Part shown: in pieces, positions 38,605 to 48,089 of the stretch
How positions within the stretch are numbered: position 1 is the first letter of the stretch
How the letters are laid out: each line of letters starts with the position of its first letter
Source: Enterobacter sp. Bisph1
Lineage (GTDB): Bacteria > Pseudomonadota > Gammaproteobacteria > Enterobacterales > Enterobacteriaceae
NCBI RefSeq assembly: GCF_000814905.1
Contig: NZ_JXAG01000023.1
Location: forward strand, 31,195-95,194
Length of the DNA stretch: 64,000 bases
Direction: 5' to 3'
The notes under the pieces: generated by a model
Seen by the model: the letters and a program-made list of their open reading frames with translations, nothing else
Told to the model about the DNA's origin: nothing
Database searches by the model: none
Program-made: the position numbers and the translations under genes

Positions 38605-39641
38605 ACGGAGGCCGCGTTGTAATACTGGTCGGTATCGGCATGCAGCAGTTGCTGTTCAATCTGCTGTTGCTGTTCGATATCGCCGTTGAGTACCTCGGTC
38701 TGCTGTGGATTGAGGCCAAGCTTGCGGAACAGTTGCAGATCTTTATCCTCTTCCGGGTTTGGCGTGGTCAGCAGTTTGCAGCCGTAGAAAATGGAGTTTG
38801 CCCCGGCCATAAAGCACATTGCCTGCGTCTGTTCGTTCATCTGCTCGCGTCCGGCGGAGAGACGCACATGGGAGGTCGGCATCATAATGCGCGCGACGGC
38901 GATGGTGCGGATAAAATCGAACGCGTCAACATCGTCGTTATCTGCCAGCGGCGTACCTTTCACCTTCACCAGCATATTAATCGGTACGCTTTCCGGTGGT
39001 GTCGGCAGGTTGGCCAGTTGAAGCAGCAGACCGGCGCGATCGTTTACCGTCTCGCCAAGGCCGACAATGCCGCCGGAGCAGACTTTGATCCCCGCGTCGC
39101 GCACCTTTTCCAGCGTATCGAGACGCTCCTGATAGGTGCGGGTGGTGATGATATTGCCGTAAAACTCCGGCGAGGTATCGAGGTTATGGTTGTAGTAATC
39201 AAGCCCGGCACCCGCCAGCCGCTGCGCCTGGTCATCGTTGAGGGTGCCGAGGGTCATGCAGGCTTCCAGCCCCAGCGCTTTCACCCCTTCCACCATTTTT
39301 TCGAGGTACGGCATATCGCGATCGTGGGGGTTTTTCCATGCCGCGCCCATACAAAAACGCGTCGATCCCGCACGCTTCGCCTGCCGTGCGGACTCGAGCA
39401 CCTGCTCCACTTCCATCAGGCGTTCGGACTCGAGCCCGGTTTTATACCGCGCGCTTTGTGGGCAGTATTTGCAATCTTCCGGGCAGGCACCGGTTTTGAT
39501 CGACAGCAGCGTGCTGACCTGCACCTGACGCGGATCGAAATGTTGGCGATGAACCTGCTGCGCTTCGAACAGCAGATCCAGAAAGGGTTTCTCAAACAGG
39601 GCGGTAACTTGTGACATTGTCCAGCGTGGGTGGTGAGCCAT
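38601..39641 (-). CDS. bioB: Biotin synthase BioB (radical SAM)
   Basis: Inserts sulfur into dethiobiotin. 346 residues; the radical-SAM cysteines are C53, C57 and C60 ([11 protein letters not shown]), with C97 and C128 in the further conserved sites FCMGAAW and EACMTLG region and C188 in [12 protein letters not shown]. First gene of the bioBFCD operon, reading leftward from the bio operator. Confidence 0.97.
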   Translation of the reverse strand: MAHHPRWTMSQVTALFEKPFLDLLFEAQQVHRQHFDPRQVQVSTLLSIKTGACPEDCKYCPQSARYKTGLESERLMEVEQVLESARQAKRAGSTRFCMGAAWKNPHDRDMPYLEKMVEGVKALGLEACMTLGTLNDDQAQRLAGAGLDYYNHNLDTSPEFYGNIITTRTYQERLDTLEKVRDAGIKVCSGGIVGLGETVNDRAGLLLQLANLPTPPESVPINMLVKVKGTPLADNDDVDAFDFIRTIAVARIMMPTSHVRLSAGREQMNEQTQAMCFMAGANSIFYGCKLLTTPNPEEDKDLQLFRKLGLNPQQTEVLNGDIEQQQQIEQQLLHADTDQYYNAASV

Positions 39642-39683
39642 TGGGCCTCTCCAAAAAGTGTAAAAACATCGTTATTGCGTGTA

Positions 39684-39723
39684 GACTTGTAAACCTAAAA
39701 CTTTTTAATTTGGTTTACAAGTC
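39684..39723. promoter_or_regulatory. BirA operator of the divergent bio operons
   Basis: A 40-base imperfect palindrome with ends GACTTGTAAACC and GGTTTACAAGTC around a 16-base AT-rich centre, the bio operator where BirA with biotinyl-AMP represses bioA and bioBFCD. Confidence 0.92.
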
Positions 39724-39727
39724 GATT

Positions 39728-41014
39728 ATGACCCTGGACGATCTCGCTTTCGATACGCGACATATCTGGCACCCTTACACCTCAATGACCTCCCCGCTTC
39801 CCGTTTACCCGGTGGAATCAGCACAGGGTTGCGAGCTGCGCCTCAGCAGCGGCGAAACCCTCGTGGACGGCATGTCCTCCTGGTGGGCGGCGATTCATGG
39901 CTATGGTCATCCGGCCCTTAACGTGGCAATGAAACAGCAGATCGACGCGGTTTCCCACGTGATGTTTGGCGGCATAACCCATCAGCCCGCTATCGATCTT
40001 TGCCGCAAGCTGGTGGCGATGACGCCGGATTCTCTTGAGTGCGTATTTCTTGCCGATTCCGGCTCGGTCGCCGTCGAAGTGGCGATGAAGATGGCGCTGC
40101 AATACTGGCAGGCGCAAGGCGAGCCGCGGCAGCGCTTTCTCACCTTCCGCAACGGCTATCATGGCGACACCTTCGGCGCGATGTCCGTCTGCGATCCTGA
40201 TAATTCAATGCACAGTTTGTGGAAAGGCTATTTGCCGGAAAACCTGTTTGCGCCTGCGCCGCAAAGCCGCTTCGATGGCGAGTGGGATGAGCGGGATATG
40301 GTGGCTTTCGCCCGGCTGATGGCAGCCCATCGCCATGAGATCGCCGCGGTGATCCTTGAGCCTATCGTGCAGGGCGCGGGCGGCATGCGCATCTATCATC
40401 CCGAATGGCTAAAACGCATCCGTAAGATGTGCGATCGGGAAGGCATCCTGCTGATTGCCGATGAAATCGCCACCGGTTTTGGCCGTACCGGCAAGCTGTT
40501 TGCCTGCGAACATGCTGGCATCGCGCCGGATATTCTCTGCCTTGGCAAAGCGCTGACCGGCGGGACGATGACCCTTTCGGCAACGCTTACCACGCGCGAG
40601 GTGGCAGAAACCATCAGCCATGGTGAAGCGGGCTGCTTTATGCACGGACCAACGTTTATGGGCAATCCGCTGGCCTGCGCGGCAGCCAGCGCCAGCCTTG
40701 AAATTCTGCAAAGCGGCGCGTGGCAAAAGCAGGTTGCCGGGATTGAAGCCCAGTTAAACGCGGAGCTGGCCGAGGCGCGGCGTGCGGCTAACGTGGCGGA
40801 TGTGCGCGTGCTGGGGGCTATTGGCGTGGTGGAAACCCGTGCGCCGGTGAATATGGCCGCCCTGCAACGCTTCTTTGTCGAACAAGGCGTCTGGGTGCGT
40901 CCGTTTGGCCGTCTTATCTACCTGATGCCGCCCTATATCATCACGCCGCAACAGCTCAGCCAGTTGACCCGCGCCATCAATGCGGCTGTCCTGCGCGATG
41001 ACCTTTTTGTCTGA
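39728..41014 (+). CDS. bioA: Adenosylmethionine-8-amino-7-oxononanoate aminotransferase BioA
   Basis: PLP aminotransferase using SAM as amino donor to make 7,8-diaminopelargonic acid. 428 residues; [16 protein letters not shown] (about 53-68), [29 protein letters not shown] and the PLP lysine in CLGKALTGG (about 274). ATG 39728 begins [17 protein letters not shown]; the frame open from 39611 runs through the operator and is not used. Confidence 0.96.
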   Translation: MTLDDLAFDTRHIWHPYTSMTSPLPVYPVESAQGCELRLSSGETLVDGMSSWWAAIHGYGHPALNVAMKQQIDAVSHVMFGGITHQPAIDLCRKLVAMTPDSLECVFLADSGSVAVEVAMKMALQYWQAQGEPRQRFLTFRNGYHGDTFGAMSVCDPDNSMHSLWKGYLPENLFAPAPQSRFDGEWDERDMVAFARLMAAHRHEIAAVILEPIVQGAGGMRIYHPEWLKRIRKMCDREGILLIADEIATGFGRTGKLFACEHAGIAPDILCLGKALTGGTMTLSATLTTREVAETISHGEAGCFMHGPTFMGNPLACAAASASLEILQSGAWQKQVAGIEAQLNAELAEARRAANVADVRVLGAIGVVETRAPVNMAALQRFFVEQGVWVRPFGRLIYLMPPYIITPQQLSQLTRAINAAVLRDDLFV

Positions 41015-41072
41015 GGTTTTACCGGGGATCGGCTACACTTCCCGGCATCACTAAAAATAAAAAGGAGTGGAT

Positions 41073-41549
41073 ATGAAGCTGGTCAGCCACGATCTTCGCG
41101 ACGGCGATAAGCTGCCCCATCGCCATGTCTTTAACGGCATGGGCTACGATGGCGATAATATCTCCCCGCATCTGACGTGGGATGAAGTGCCGGCGGGCAC
41201 CAAAAGTTTTGTCGTCACCTGCTACGATCCCGATGCGCCGACGGGTTCCGGCTGGTGGCACTGGGTGGTAGCGAATCTGCCAGCCGATACGCGTGTATTG
41301 CCGCAGGGGGCGGGTTCGAACCTTGCTGCACTGCCCGATGGCGCGATACAAACGCGCACGGATTTCGGCAAAGCGGGTTACGGTGGCGCAGCGCCGCCTA
41401 AAGGCGAAACTCATCGCTATATTTTCACCGTCTATGCGCTGGACGTGGAAAAGATTGAGGTCGACGAGGAGGCGAGCGGCGCGATGGTCGGTTTCAACGT
41501 CCATTTCCACGCCCTCTCCAGCGCATCGATCACCGCCCTTTTTAGCTGA
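41073..41549 (+). CDS. ybhB: PEBP/RKIP-like protein YbhB
   Basis: A 158-residue phosphatidylethanolamine-binding-protein family member (Raf kinase inhibitor-like). The ligand site motifs PDAPTGSGWWHW (about 50-61) and GPP-like GAAPPKGETHRYIFTVYALD (about 108-127) are present. AAGGAG precedes the ATG at 41073; a GTG six bases upstream is an alternative. Function in bacteria remains unclear. Confidence 0.93.
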   Translation: MKLVSHDLRDGDKLPHRHVFNGMGYDGDNISPHLTWDEVPAGTKSFVVTCYDPDAPTGSGWWHWVVANLPADTRVLPQGAGSNLAALPDGAIQTRTDFGKAGYGGAAPPKGETHRYIFTVYALDVEKIEVDEEASGAMVGFNVHFHALSSASITALFS

Positions 41550-41664
41550 AATTAGCGGGATTTACCGCCGAATGTGCAAATCGGCTTCCCGTTTCGCTCA
41601 ACTTAGTATAAAAAAGCAGGCTTTGACGCACTCTTTCAACTTTTTGCATAGTCTGGAGCTCCCC

Positions 41665-42948
41665 TTGAACACATCATCGGTTTCCCGTCTGGCGCTGGCG
41701 CTCGCTTTTGGCGTGACACTGACCGCCTGTAGCTCAACCCCACCGGCAGAACGTCCCTCAGAACAGAAAGCACCGGGTACCGCTGCGCGCCCGATCCTGA
41801 GCAGCGCTGAGGCGAAGAACTTTGTCGCGGATCGCTATTTCACTGCTCTGACGCCGGACGGCGCGGTATGGAAACCTTACGCAATCCGTCTGCCGGAAAA
41901 AGCGGACTTCGTGGTCGGCCCAGCCGGTACGCCGGGCGTGACGCACACTTCGATTCAGGCAGCCGTCGATGCGGCGATTAACAAACACGCCAGCGGCCGT
42001 CTGTATATTGCGGTAATGCCGGGTGAATATGAGGGCACCGTGTATGTGCCTGCTGCTTCCGGTAGCGTGACCATTTACGGCACCGGCGAAAAAGCGCTGG
42101 ATGTGAAAATCGGCCAGGCGATCGATTCAGAGATGGACACCAACAGCTGGCGTCGTCTGGTCAATCCGTCGGGCAAATATATGCCAGGCAAACCGGCGTG
42201 GTATATGTTCGATAGCTGCCAGAGCAAACGTGCCGCCACCGTCGGCGTGATGTGCTCTGCAGTGTTCTGGTCACAGAACAATGGCCTGCAGCTGCAAAAC
42301 CTGACCATTCAGAACACCCTTGGCGACACCGTTGACGCGGGTAACCACCAGGCGGTAGCGCTGCGCAGCGATGGCGATAAAGTCCAGCTCAACAACGTCA
42401 ATATTCTCGGTCGCCAGAACACCTTCTTTGTGACCAACAGTGGCGTGGATAATACCCTGCGTAGCGATCGCCAGACCCGTACGCTGGTTACTAACAGCTA
42501 CCTCGAAGGCGATGTCGATATCGTATCCGGTCGCGGCGCGGTGGTGTTTGATAACACCGATTTCCGCGTGGTGAGCTCCCGTACTCAGCAGGAAGGTTAC
42601 GTGTTTGCTCCGGCAACGCTCTCTAACCTCTATTACGGTTTCCTCGCCACCAACAGCCGCTTTAGCGCCACCGGTAACGGCGTCGCACAGCTGGGCCGCT
42701 CACAGGATGTGGATGGCAACACCAACGGCCAGGTGGTGATTCGCGATAGCGTGATTAACGAAGGCTTTAACGTGGCGAAACCCTGGGCTAATGCCTCGGT
42801 TTCCGGCCGTGCTTACGCCGGTAACACCGGTAGCGTGGACGATAAAGGCAACGTACAGCGTGAATTGAACAATGGACAGTTCAACCGCATGTGGGAGTTC
42901 AATAACCGCGGCGTAGGTAGCCAGGTTGTGGCCGAGCCGAAAAAATAA
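41665..42948 (+). CDS. ybhC: Outer membrane lipoprotein YbhC, pectinesterase fold
   Basis: A 427-residue lipoprotein of the pectin-methylesterase family, acyl-CoA thioesterase YbhC of E. coli. The lipobox LTAC places the lipidated Cys near residue 22. The right-handed beta-helix has repeated NNVNILGRQNTFFVTNSG and VDIVSGRGAVVFDNTDF, with the family's Asp catalytic residues. I chose the TTG start at 41665: it gives MNTSSVSRLALALAFGV, the length equals E. coli YbhC, and GGAG lies seven bases upstream. The frame open from 41293 overlaps ybhB and is rejected. Confidence 0.9.
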   Translation: MNTSSVSRLALALAFGVTLTACSSTPPAERPSEQKAPGTAARPILSSAEAKNFVADRYFTALTPDGAVWKPYAIRLPEKADFVVGPAGTPGVTHTSIQAAVDAAINKHASGRLYIAVMPGEYEGTVYVPAASGSVTIYGTGEKALDVKIGQAIDSEMDTNSWRRLVNPSGKYMPGKPAWYMFDSCQSKRAATVGVMCSAVFWSQNNGLQLQNLTIQNTLGDTVDAGNHQAVALRSDGDKVQLNNVNILGRQNTFFVTNSGVDNTLRSDRQTRTLVTNSYLEGDVDIVSGRGAVVFDNTDFRVVSSRTQQEGYVFAPATLSNLYYGFLATNSRFSATGNGVAQLGRSQDVDGNTNGQVVIRDSVINEGFNVAKPWANASVSGRAYAGNTGSVDDKGNVQRELNNGQFNRMWEFNNRGVGSQVVAEPKK

Positions 42949-42993
42949 GCCGTTGTTTGACCCTGGCGCTTACGTTGCCAGGGTCAATAAAGA

Positions 42994-43020
42994 AAAACCT
43001 CGCTGCGGCGAGGTTTTTTT
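42994..43020 (+). terminator. Terminator after ybhC
   Basis: Stem AACCTCG / CGAGGTT with a short loop followed by T7. A separate hairpin GACCCTGGC / GCCAGGGTC stands just before it at 42959-42984. Confidence 0.85.
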
Positions 43021-43037
43021 ATGGCTGTCACGCAACA

Positions 43038-44033
43038 TTAAAAGGCGTTGACCACCACCCACATTGGTCCCTGACCGACGGCATAACGGGATTTTTCCGT
43101 CAGCAGCCCTTGCTTACCGGCAATCTCGTAAACGGAGATATGGTGTGATTTCTGCCCGGCGGCAATCAGGTACTGGCCGCGATTATCGATATTGAAGCCG
43201 CGCGGCTGCGTTTCCGTCGGCTGGAAGCCTTCGATAGCCAGTACGCTGCCATCTTCCGAGACGCTGAATACGGTGATAATGCTGGCGGTACGGTCGCAGG
43301 TATAAAGGTGGCGGCCATCCGGCGTAATGTGAATATCCGCCGCCCAGCGGGTATCACTAAAGTCGGCCGGCATCATATCCAGCGTCTGAATGCATTCGAT
43401 GTTGCCGTGGGCGTCGCTAAGCTGCCAGACATCCACTGAGCCGTTGAGCTCATTAACGCAGTAGGCGAAACGCTGATTCGGATGGAACACCATATGACGC
43501 GGGCCTGCGCCTTCAACGGTGGCGACTTCCGCAGGCTCCTGCGCCGTCAGCTTACCCTCATCGCCCAGGTTAAACAGGCAGATGCGATCCTGCTTCAGCG
43601 CAGGCGTCCACAGGGTACGGTTGTCCGGTGAGATATTGGCCGAGTGGCAGCCTTCCAGCCCTTCCGCTACATCCACAATTTCGCCCGGCAACCCGTCGTT
43701 GAGACGAACCACGCTGACGTTGCCCGCGTTGTACGACGCGCTAAACAGGAAACGCCCGCTGCGATCGGTGGAGATATGCGTCGGGCTACCCGGCAGCGAC
43801 GATTCGGCGGCGAAGGTCAGCGCGCCGTCATCAGGGGCGATGCGATAGGCGAGAACGCGAAATTCAGGGCGCACCCCAACATAAAGGTAACGTTTATCCG
43901 GGCTTACGACCATCGGCTGAACCTGGCCAGGCACGTCCACGACCTGCACAAGCGTCAGGGTTCCTTCTGAATTCAAACGCCAGACGTGGATCTGCTGGCT
44001 CTCAGGACTTGCGGTATAAACGGTTTGTTTCAT
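43038..44033 (-). CDS. pgl: 6-phosphogluconolactonase Pgl
   Basis: Hydrolyses 6-phosphogluconolactone in the oxidative pentose phosphate pathway. 331 residues of a seven-bladed beta-propeller (YbhE type) with repeated blade segments such as [55 protein letters not shown] and [15 protein letters not shown]. Convergent with ybhC; divergent from ybhA. Confidence 0.95.
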   Translation of the reverse strand: MKQTVYTASPESQQIHVWRLNSEGTLTLVQVVDVPGQVQPMVVSPDKRYLYVGVRPEFRVLAYRIAPDDGALTFAAESSLPGSPTHISTDRSGRFLFSASYNAGNVSVVRLNDGLPGEIVDVAEGLEGCHSANISPDNRTLWTPALKQDRICLFNLGDEGKLTAQEPAEVATVEGAGPRHMVFHPNQRFAYCVNELNGSVDVWQLSDAHGNIECIQTLDMMPADFSDTRWAADIHITPDGRHLYTCDRTASIITVFSVSEDGSVLAIEGFQPTETQPRGFNIDNRGQYLIAAGQKSHHISVYEIAGKQGLLTEKSRYAVGQGPMWVVVNAF

Positions 44034-44187
44034 GAACGCTCCTTTCCTCTAATTCTTCTGCATTAAGTAACCAGGATAGTCGGTTTTGTTGGTTGATGCT
44101 GATTTTCACCCACAGATTTTGCTCAGCCGGTGAGCCGGTGTACCATCCCCGGACTTTTGAAATTCACCATCAACCACGGAATACGAT

Positions 44188-45006
44188 ATGACTTCGCGCG
44201 TGATTGCCCTCGATTTAGACGGTACGCTTCTGACCCCGAAAAAAACGCTTCTGCCCGCCTCTCTTGACGCGCTGGCTCGCGCCAAAGCCGCCGGTCATCA
44301 GCCAATTATAGTGACCGGTCGCCATCATGTTGCTATCCACCCTTTTTATCAGGCACTGGCGCTGGATACACCTGCAATTTGTTGTAATGGCACTTATTTG
44401 TATGATTATCATGCAAAAAAAGTGTTAAGCGCCGATCCGCTGCCGGTTTCCCAGGCGCAGCAGTTAATTACGCTGCTGGAGGAACACGCGGTGCACGGCC
44501 TGATGTATGTCGACAACGCGATGCTGTATGAAAAACCAACCGGCCATGTCGAACGCACCAATAGCTGGGCGCAACAACTGCCACCGGAGCAGCGCCCGGT
44601 GTTCCGTCAGGTCGACTCCCTGCGCGCAGCCGCGCAAGAAGTTGAAGCCATCTGGAAATTTGCCCTGACGGATGAAGATACGCAGAAACTGAAAACCTTT
44701 GCCCATCATGTTGAGCAGACGCTGGGTCTGGAGTGCGAATGGTCATGGCACGATCAGGTGGATATCGCCCGCGCGGGCAACAGCAAGGGTAACCGTCTGC
44801 GCGAATGGGTCGCGGCGCAGGGTTTATCGATGCAGGACGTGGTGGCGTTTGGCGATAACTATAACGATATTAGCATGCTGGAAGCAGCGGGCGTGGGCGT
44901 GGCGATGGGCAATGCCGATGACGCGGTGAAAGCCCATGCAAACGTGGTGATTGGCGATAATACCACCGACAGCATTGCCCGCTTTATCAATGAACATCTG
45001 CTGTAA
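44188..45006 (+). CDS. ybhA: HAD-family (Cof-type) sugar/pyridoxal phosphatase YbhA
   Basis: A 272-residue haloacid-dehalogenase phosphatase; the E. coli protein dephosphorylates pyridoxal phosphate and some sugar phosphates. Motif I is ALDLDGTLL (nucleophile D9), motif II VTGRHH, motif III lysine near K197 (NSKGNRL) and motif IV VAFGDNYNDISML. Complete to its end (ARFINEHLL). Its last 100 bases recur at 46163-46262 on the far side of cassette B. Confidence 0.95.
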   Translation: MTSRVIALDLDGTLLTPKKTLLPASLDALARAKAAGHQPIIVTGRHHVAIHPFYQALALDTPAICCNGTYLYDYHAKKVLSADPLPVSQAQQLITLLEEHAVHGLMYVDNAMLYEKPTGHVERTNSWAQQLPPEQRPVFRQVDSLRAAAQEVEAIWKFALTDEDTQKLKTFAHHVEQTLGLECEWSWHDQVDIARAGNSKGNRLREWVAAQGLSMQDVVAFGDNYNDISMLEAAGVGVAMGNADDAVKAHANVVIGDNTTDSIARFINEHLL

Positions 45007-45010
45007 ACAG
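44911..45010. repeat. Direct repeat B1 (100 bp): ybhA 3' end
   Basis: Matches 46163-46262 with one mismatch. Beyond it both copies continue with similar but diverged hairpin sequence (CGCCCGGTAAGGCGGGCG here, CGCCCCGCAAGCCGGGGCG at 46283) and a shared GGCCTTAT, so the original duplication was longer. Confidence 0.92.
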
Positions 45011-45114
45011 CCGTGCCGCTTACCTTTATCGCCCGGTAAGGCGGGCGATAAAAGGAGAAACGCGCTTCGGCCTTATGATACTTACATTCAAAACATTTTT
45101 TCTGGCAGGGTATT

Positions 45115-45276
45115 ATGGATTGGGGCAATGGTTCAGATCTGATTAGTGCTGCATGTAACGCAGTAATGGCGGGAGTTGTTTTTTCGATAAGTACAACGCT
45201 TTATTTTTTAGCTATTTATGTATCTGTAGATGCTTATTATAGAAATACCTCTCACCCTTGGGGGATGAGAGTGTAG
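45115..45276 (+). CDS. Small predicted membrane protein (53 residues)
   Basis: A short frame beginning MDWGNGSDLISAACNAVMAG with a hydrophobic helix (about 16-40, AGVVFSISTTLYFLAIYV) and a polar end (DAYYRNTSHPWGMRV). GCAGGG lies five bases before the ATG. I do not recognise it. It is convergent with the DUF1493 gene inside cassette B; it could be a lysis- or immunity-like accessory or a chance frame. Confidence 0.45.
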   Translation: MDWGNGSDLISAACNAVMAGVVFSISTTLYFLAIYVSVDAYYRNTSHPWGMRV

Positions 45277-45319
45277 ATAAGTTAAAATTCTAAATTAATA
45301 TTAAGTCAATATTATATGT

Positions 45320-45634
45320 TTAGCTATATAACCAATATCCAACTTTGGCACTTTCAACGAGCAACCCAACGGTTAAAGGCTTATGGGGATCTGGTTCTTT
45401 GCTTCCAAGGTACTGTGGATTTAAATAGTCAAGTATTTCAAATTGTGCTTGATCAACGTTCCAACGTTTGAAGTATTCTTGTAATAACTCTTCACTATCT
45501 TCAAATACGAGTTTCAAATCATCTCTAATACTGGTATCAAGCGTAATAGTACGCTTTGCCCCAAACAGAAAGTATTTTTTAGTGTTATATTCCTGATCGA
45601 TAAAATCGATGATTTCTTTCTCAATATCTCTCAT
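45320..45634 (-). CDS. DUF1493 family protein (cassette B copy)
   Basis: A 104-residue acidic protein paralogous to 34867-35184: it shares KEIIDFIDQEY with KEFLEYVTEKY, the central acidic helix, and LTVGLLVESAKVGYWLYS with LTLEMIIESAKAGHWLYD. I chose ATG 45634 because it overlaps the stop of the restored upstream gene (TAATG), as TGATG does in cassette A; an in-frame ATG at 45649 would add five residues. Intact, while its partner gene is broken, as expected for a retained immunity gene. Confidence 0.78.
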   Translation of the reverse strand: MRDIEKEIIDFIDQEYNTKKYFLFGAKRTITLDTSIRDDLKLVFEDSEELLQEYFKRWNVDQAQFEILDYLNPQYLGSKEPDPHKPLTVGLLVESAKVGYWLYS

Positions 45635-46094
45635 TAGAAGTATGTCCATTGAATGCGATCTTTAGGAGCTGCTACCCGGTTGTAAGTATCCTTTACATCT
45701 CTCTGAATGTTATAAATTGTGGTAAAGTCATTACCCAACCAAGCCAGGGAACATTACGACCGACGAAACGACCTAAGTTATTGGTTGAGCTTAATCGTAA
45801 CGAGTTGATGTTTTTACCTGTCAACGTTGGCAACCTCATCCCACGTGGCAGTTTATAGTTCAGCCAGTTGCTGATGTACTTAGAAGCAATTGACGTACCC
45901 GGCGTTGCTGTTCCTGGTTTTGTTCTGGTTCTTAAAATCGGCTGACCTGAGATCACCAAAGCAGCATCAACTGCTGAGATTCCCAGATGATCGCTCACAA
46001 CAGCAATGGTTATAGCCCACCATAGTTGTTGTGGTGTCAGGTTAGATAACCCGCCAAAGAAGTACGTTCCATTTAATGTTTCAGTCGTGTCCAT
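45634..46094 (-). pseudogene. STM2901-family gene, frameshifted near its 3' end (cassette B)
   Basis: Begins MDTTETLNGTYFFGGLSNLT, with TSIASK and GRNVPWLGW, matching the cassette A protein. The frame then ends early at 45693 (FITFREM). In the next frame the expected C-terminus continues (DTYNRVAAPKDRIQW, like NKYNLIARPEHRIEW in cassette A) to a TAA that overlaps the DUF1493 start. One missing base in the A-run at about 45731 (minus strand GTAATGAC for GTAAATGAC) restores 153 residues against 150 in cassette A, with equal spacing from GW to YN. AAGGAG precedes the ATG. The truncated form (133 residues, 45693-46094) may still be made. Confidence 0.8.
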
Positions 46095-46146
46095 TTGCTG
46101 ACTCCTTGTAACCATGGCGAACAATTATACAATATCCACTCTCTTT

Positions 46147-46262
46147 AGTGCGAATGGTCATGAATACCGATGACGCGGTGAAAGCCCATGCAAACGTGGT
46201 GATTGGCGATAATACCACCGACAGCATTGCCCGCTTTATCAATGAACATCTGCTGTAAACAG
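46147..46262. repeat. Direct repeat B2: ybhA remnant with an internal deletion
   Basis: 46163-46262 repeats the last 100 bases around the ybhA end (one mismatch). The 16 bases just before it (46147-46162, AGTGCGAATGGTCATG) match ybhA at 44732-44747. In ybhA these parts are 163 bases apart, so B2 is a ybhA fragment that lost 163 bases. It cannot encode protein. Confidence 0.85.
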
Positions 46263-46337
46263 GCTTGCGCTTTTGTTTTTGTCGCCCCGCAAGCCGGGGC
46301 GGATAAAAGTAAAACGTCAAAGCGGGTTCGGGCCTTA

Positions 46338-47396
46338 TCAGGCGGTTATCGAGACGCTCTTGATTTGCGCATACAGCCACTGGCCGGGCTTGACCATCAG
46401 TTCATCTCTGGCCCACGGGCTGATGCGCGCCCACAGCGTGCGGCTCCCAACTTCCAGCTGCACTTCCACCTGGCCGTCAACATCGAAACAGTGCGCCACT
46501 TTTGCGTGCAGAACGTTACGGATACTGCTCTTTACCGGCGGTTGCAGCACCAGCGAAACATCCGTCGCCTGAATACGAATCCGCAGCGCGCTTTGCAGCG
46601 GAAGATCGACTTTGTTGACCCACAGATGCTGATCGCCCAGCGCCAGCGCCGTCATCGCATAGTGCGGATGATGTTCCAGCACCGAAACTTTCAGCACGCT
46701 ACTTTGCTGCTCCGCCGGCAACCACGGGTTCATTACCCGGCTGCCCCACACATCTTCCAGGCTGCCGAACGCTTTCACTTCCCCCGCTTCCAGCACCAGC
46801 ACCTTATCCGCCAGGTGCAGGATCTCCTCCAGCGAGTGGCTGACATAGAGCATCGGGATATTGATCTCCCGCGCCAGCCGTTGCAGGTAGGGCAGCAGCT
46901 CGCGCTTGCGGGGAATATCCAGCGACGCCAGCGGTTCATCCAGCAACAAGAGCTCCGGCGCGGTTAACAGCGCGCGACCGATCGCCACCCGCTGCTTTTC
47001 TCCGCCGGAAAGCCCGCCGGGTAGCCTGTCCAGCAATGGCTCAATACCGAGCAGCGCCACCAGTTTATCAAACTGTCCGGCCATCGATTTCGCCATGCCG
47101 TAACGCAGATTGCCGCGCACTTTATAATGGGGAAACAGGCGCGCATCCTGAAACACGTAACCTACGCGCCGCTTCTCCGGCGGCAGGCAAATCTTATTTT
47201 GGGTATCAAACAGCAGGCGATCGTTGAGGGCGATGCGCCCCTCTTGCGGGTGCGTCAACCCGGCAATGGCGTTAATTAACGAGGTTTTTCCGGCACCTGA
47301 AACGCCAAATACTGCCGTAATGCCGTTGGCAGGCAGAACTTGCGCGATGCGTAAACGATGGGTGCCCAGGGTTTGGGTAAAATTTAGTTCCAGCAT
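46338..47396 (-). CDS. modC: Molybdate ABC transporter ATPase ModC
   Basis: Energises molybdate uptake. 352 residues: Walker [11 protein letters not shown] (about 31-40), signature [15 protein letters not shown], Walker [14 protein letters not shown]-loop YVSHSLEE, then a C-terminal TOBE/Mop molybdate-binding domain (about 285-350). Third gene of modABC, three bases after modB. Confidence 0.96.
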   Translation of the reverse strand: MLELNFTQTLGTHRLRIAQVLPANGITAVFGVSGAGKTSLINAIAGLTHPQEGRIALNDRLLFDTQNKICLPPEKRRVGYVFQDARLFPHYKVRGNLRYGMAKSMAGQFDKLVALLGIEPLLDRLPGGLSGGEKQRVAIGRALLTAPELLLLDEPLASLDIPRKRELLPYLQRLAREINIPMLYVSHSLEEILHLADKVLVLEAGEVKAFGSLEDVWGSRVMNPWLPAEQQSSVLKVSVLEHHPHYAMTALALGDQHLWVNKVDLPLQSALRIRIQATDVSLVLQPPVKSSIRNVLHAKVAHCFDVDGQVEVQLEVGSRTLWARISPWARDELMVKPGQWLYAQIKSVSITA

Positions 47397-47399
47397 GGT

Positions 47400-48089
47400 T
47401 TATCTCCCCGTCCGTTCGCGGCTGAGACGCGCCAGCCATTCGGAAACCAACAGAGAAATCAGCGCCAGCACGATGGAGAAAATACACAGTCGCGCCGCAG
47501 CACCTTCACCGCCGGGGGTTTGAATTAGCGTGTACATTGCCGAGGGGATAGTGCGGGTTTCGCCAGGAATATTGGAAACAAAAGTGATGGTTGCACCAAA
47601 TTCCCCCAGCGAACGGGCAAACGCCAGCACGGTGCCAACAATAATGCCCGGCAGCGTCAGCGGTAAGGTAATGGTGAGAAAGACACGCCAGCGCCCGGCA
47701 CCTAAGGTGCGGGCGGCCTGTTCGAGTTTGCTATCGACCCCTTCCAGCGCCAGCCGAATGGCGCGCACCATTAGCGGGAACGACATCACCGCCGCGGCTA
47801 ATACCGCGCCGCGCCAGCTAAAGGCGAAGGTAATGCCGAACCAGTCATACAGCCACTGACCAATGAAACCGTGGCGGCCCATCGCCACCAGCAATAAATA
47901 GCCGACCACCACCGGTGGCAACACCAGCGGCAGATGCAATACGCTGTCGAGCAAGGCTTTGCCGGGAAACGAGCGCCGTACCAGCAGCCAGGCGAAGAAG
48001 ATCCCAAAGGGCAAGCTGAAAACGACCGCCAGGGATGAGACTTTCAGGCTCAGCAGTACCGCCTGCCATTCGGGATCCGTCAATATCAT
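47400..48089 (-). CDS. modB: Molybdate ABC transporter permease ModB
   Basis: Inner-membrane channel of the molybdate transporter, 229 residues with five or six membrane helices. The ATPase-coupling EAA motif is EQAARTLGAGRWRVFLTITLP (about 133-153). Overlaps modA by four bases. Confidence 0.96.
   Translation of the reverse strand: MILTDPEWQAVLLSLKVSSLAVVFSLPFGIFFAWLLVRRSFPGKALLDSVLHLPLVLPPVVVGYLLLVAMGRHGFIGQWLYDWFGITFAFSWRGAVLAAAVMSFPLMVRAIRLALEGVDSKLEQAARTLGAGRWRVFLTITLPLTLPGIIVGTVLAFARSLGEFGATITFVSNIPGETRTIPSAMYTLIQTPGGEGAAARLCIFSIVLALISLLVSEWLARLSRERTGR

Larger units (their letters stand above)
45011..46146. mobile_element. Accessory cassette B: small membrane ORF, DUF1493, frameshifted STM2901-like gene
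   Basis: An AT-rich segment of about 1.1 kb inserted just after ybhA and before modC. It carries the same two-gene module as cassette A, in opposite orientation, plus a short membrane ORF, and is bounded by ybhA-derived sequence on both sides. No recombinase gene is present. Mobility is inferred from the repeats. Confidence 0.55.

Noticed and set aside
38574..39614. Long plus-strand frame of 346 codons
   Set aside because: Antisense to bioB over nearly its whole length; a GC-rich codon shadow, not a gene.
41293..41664. N-terminal extension of ybhC by 124 codons
   Set aside because: Overlaps ybhB in another frame and would remove the lipoprotein signal from the N-terminus; the TTG at 41665 gives the family length.
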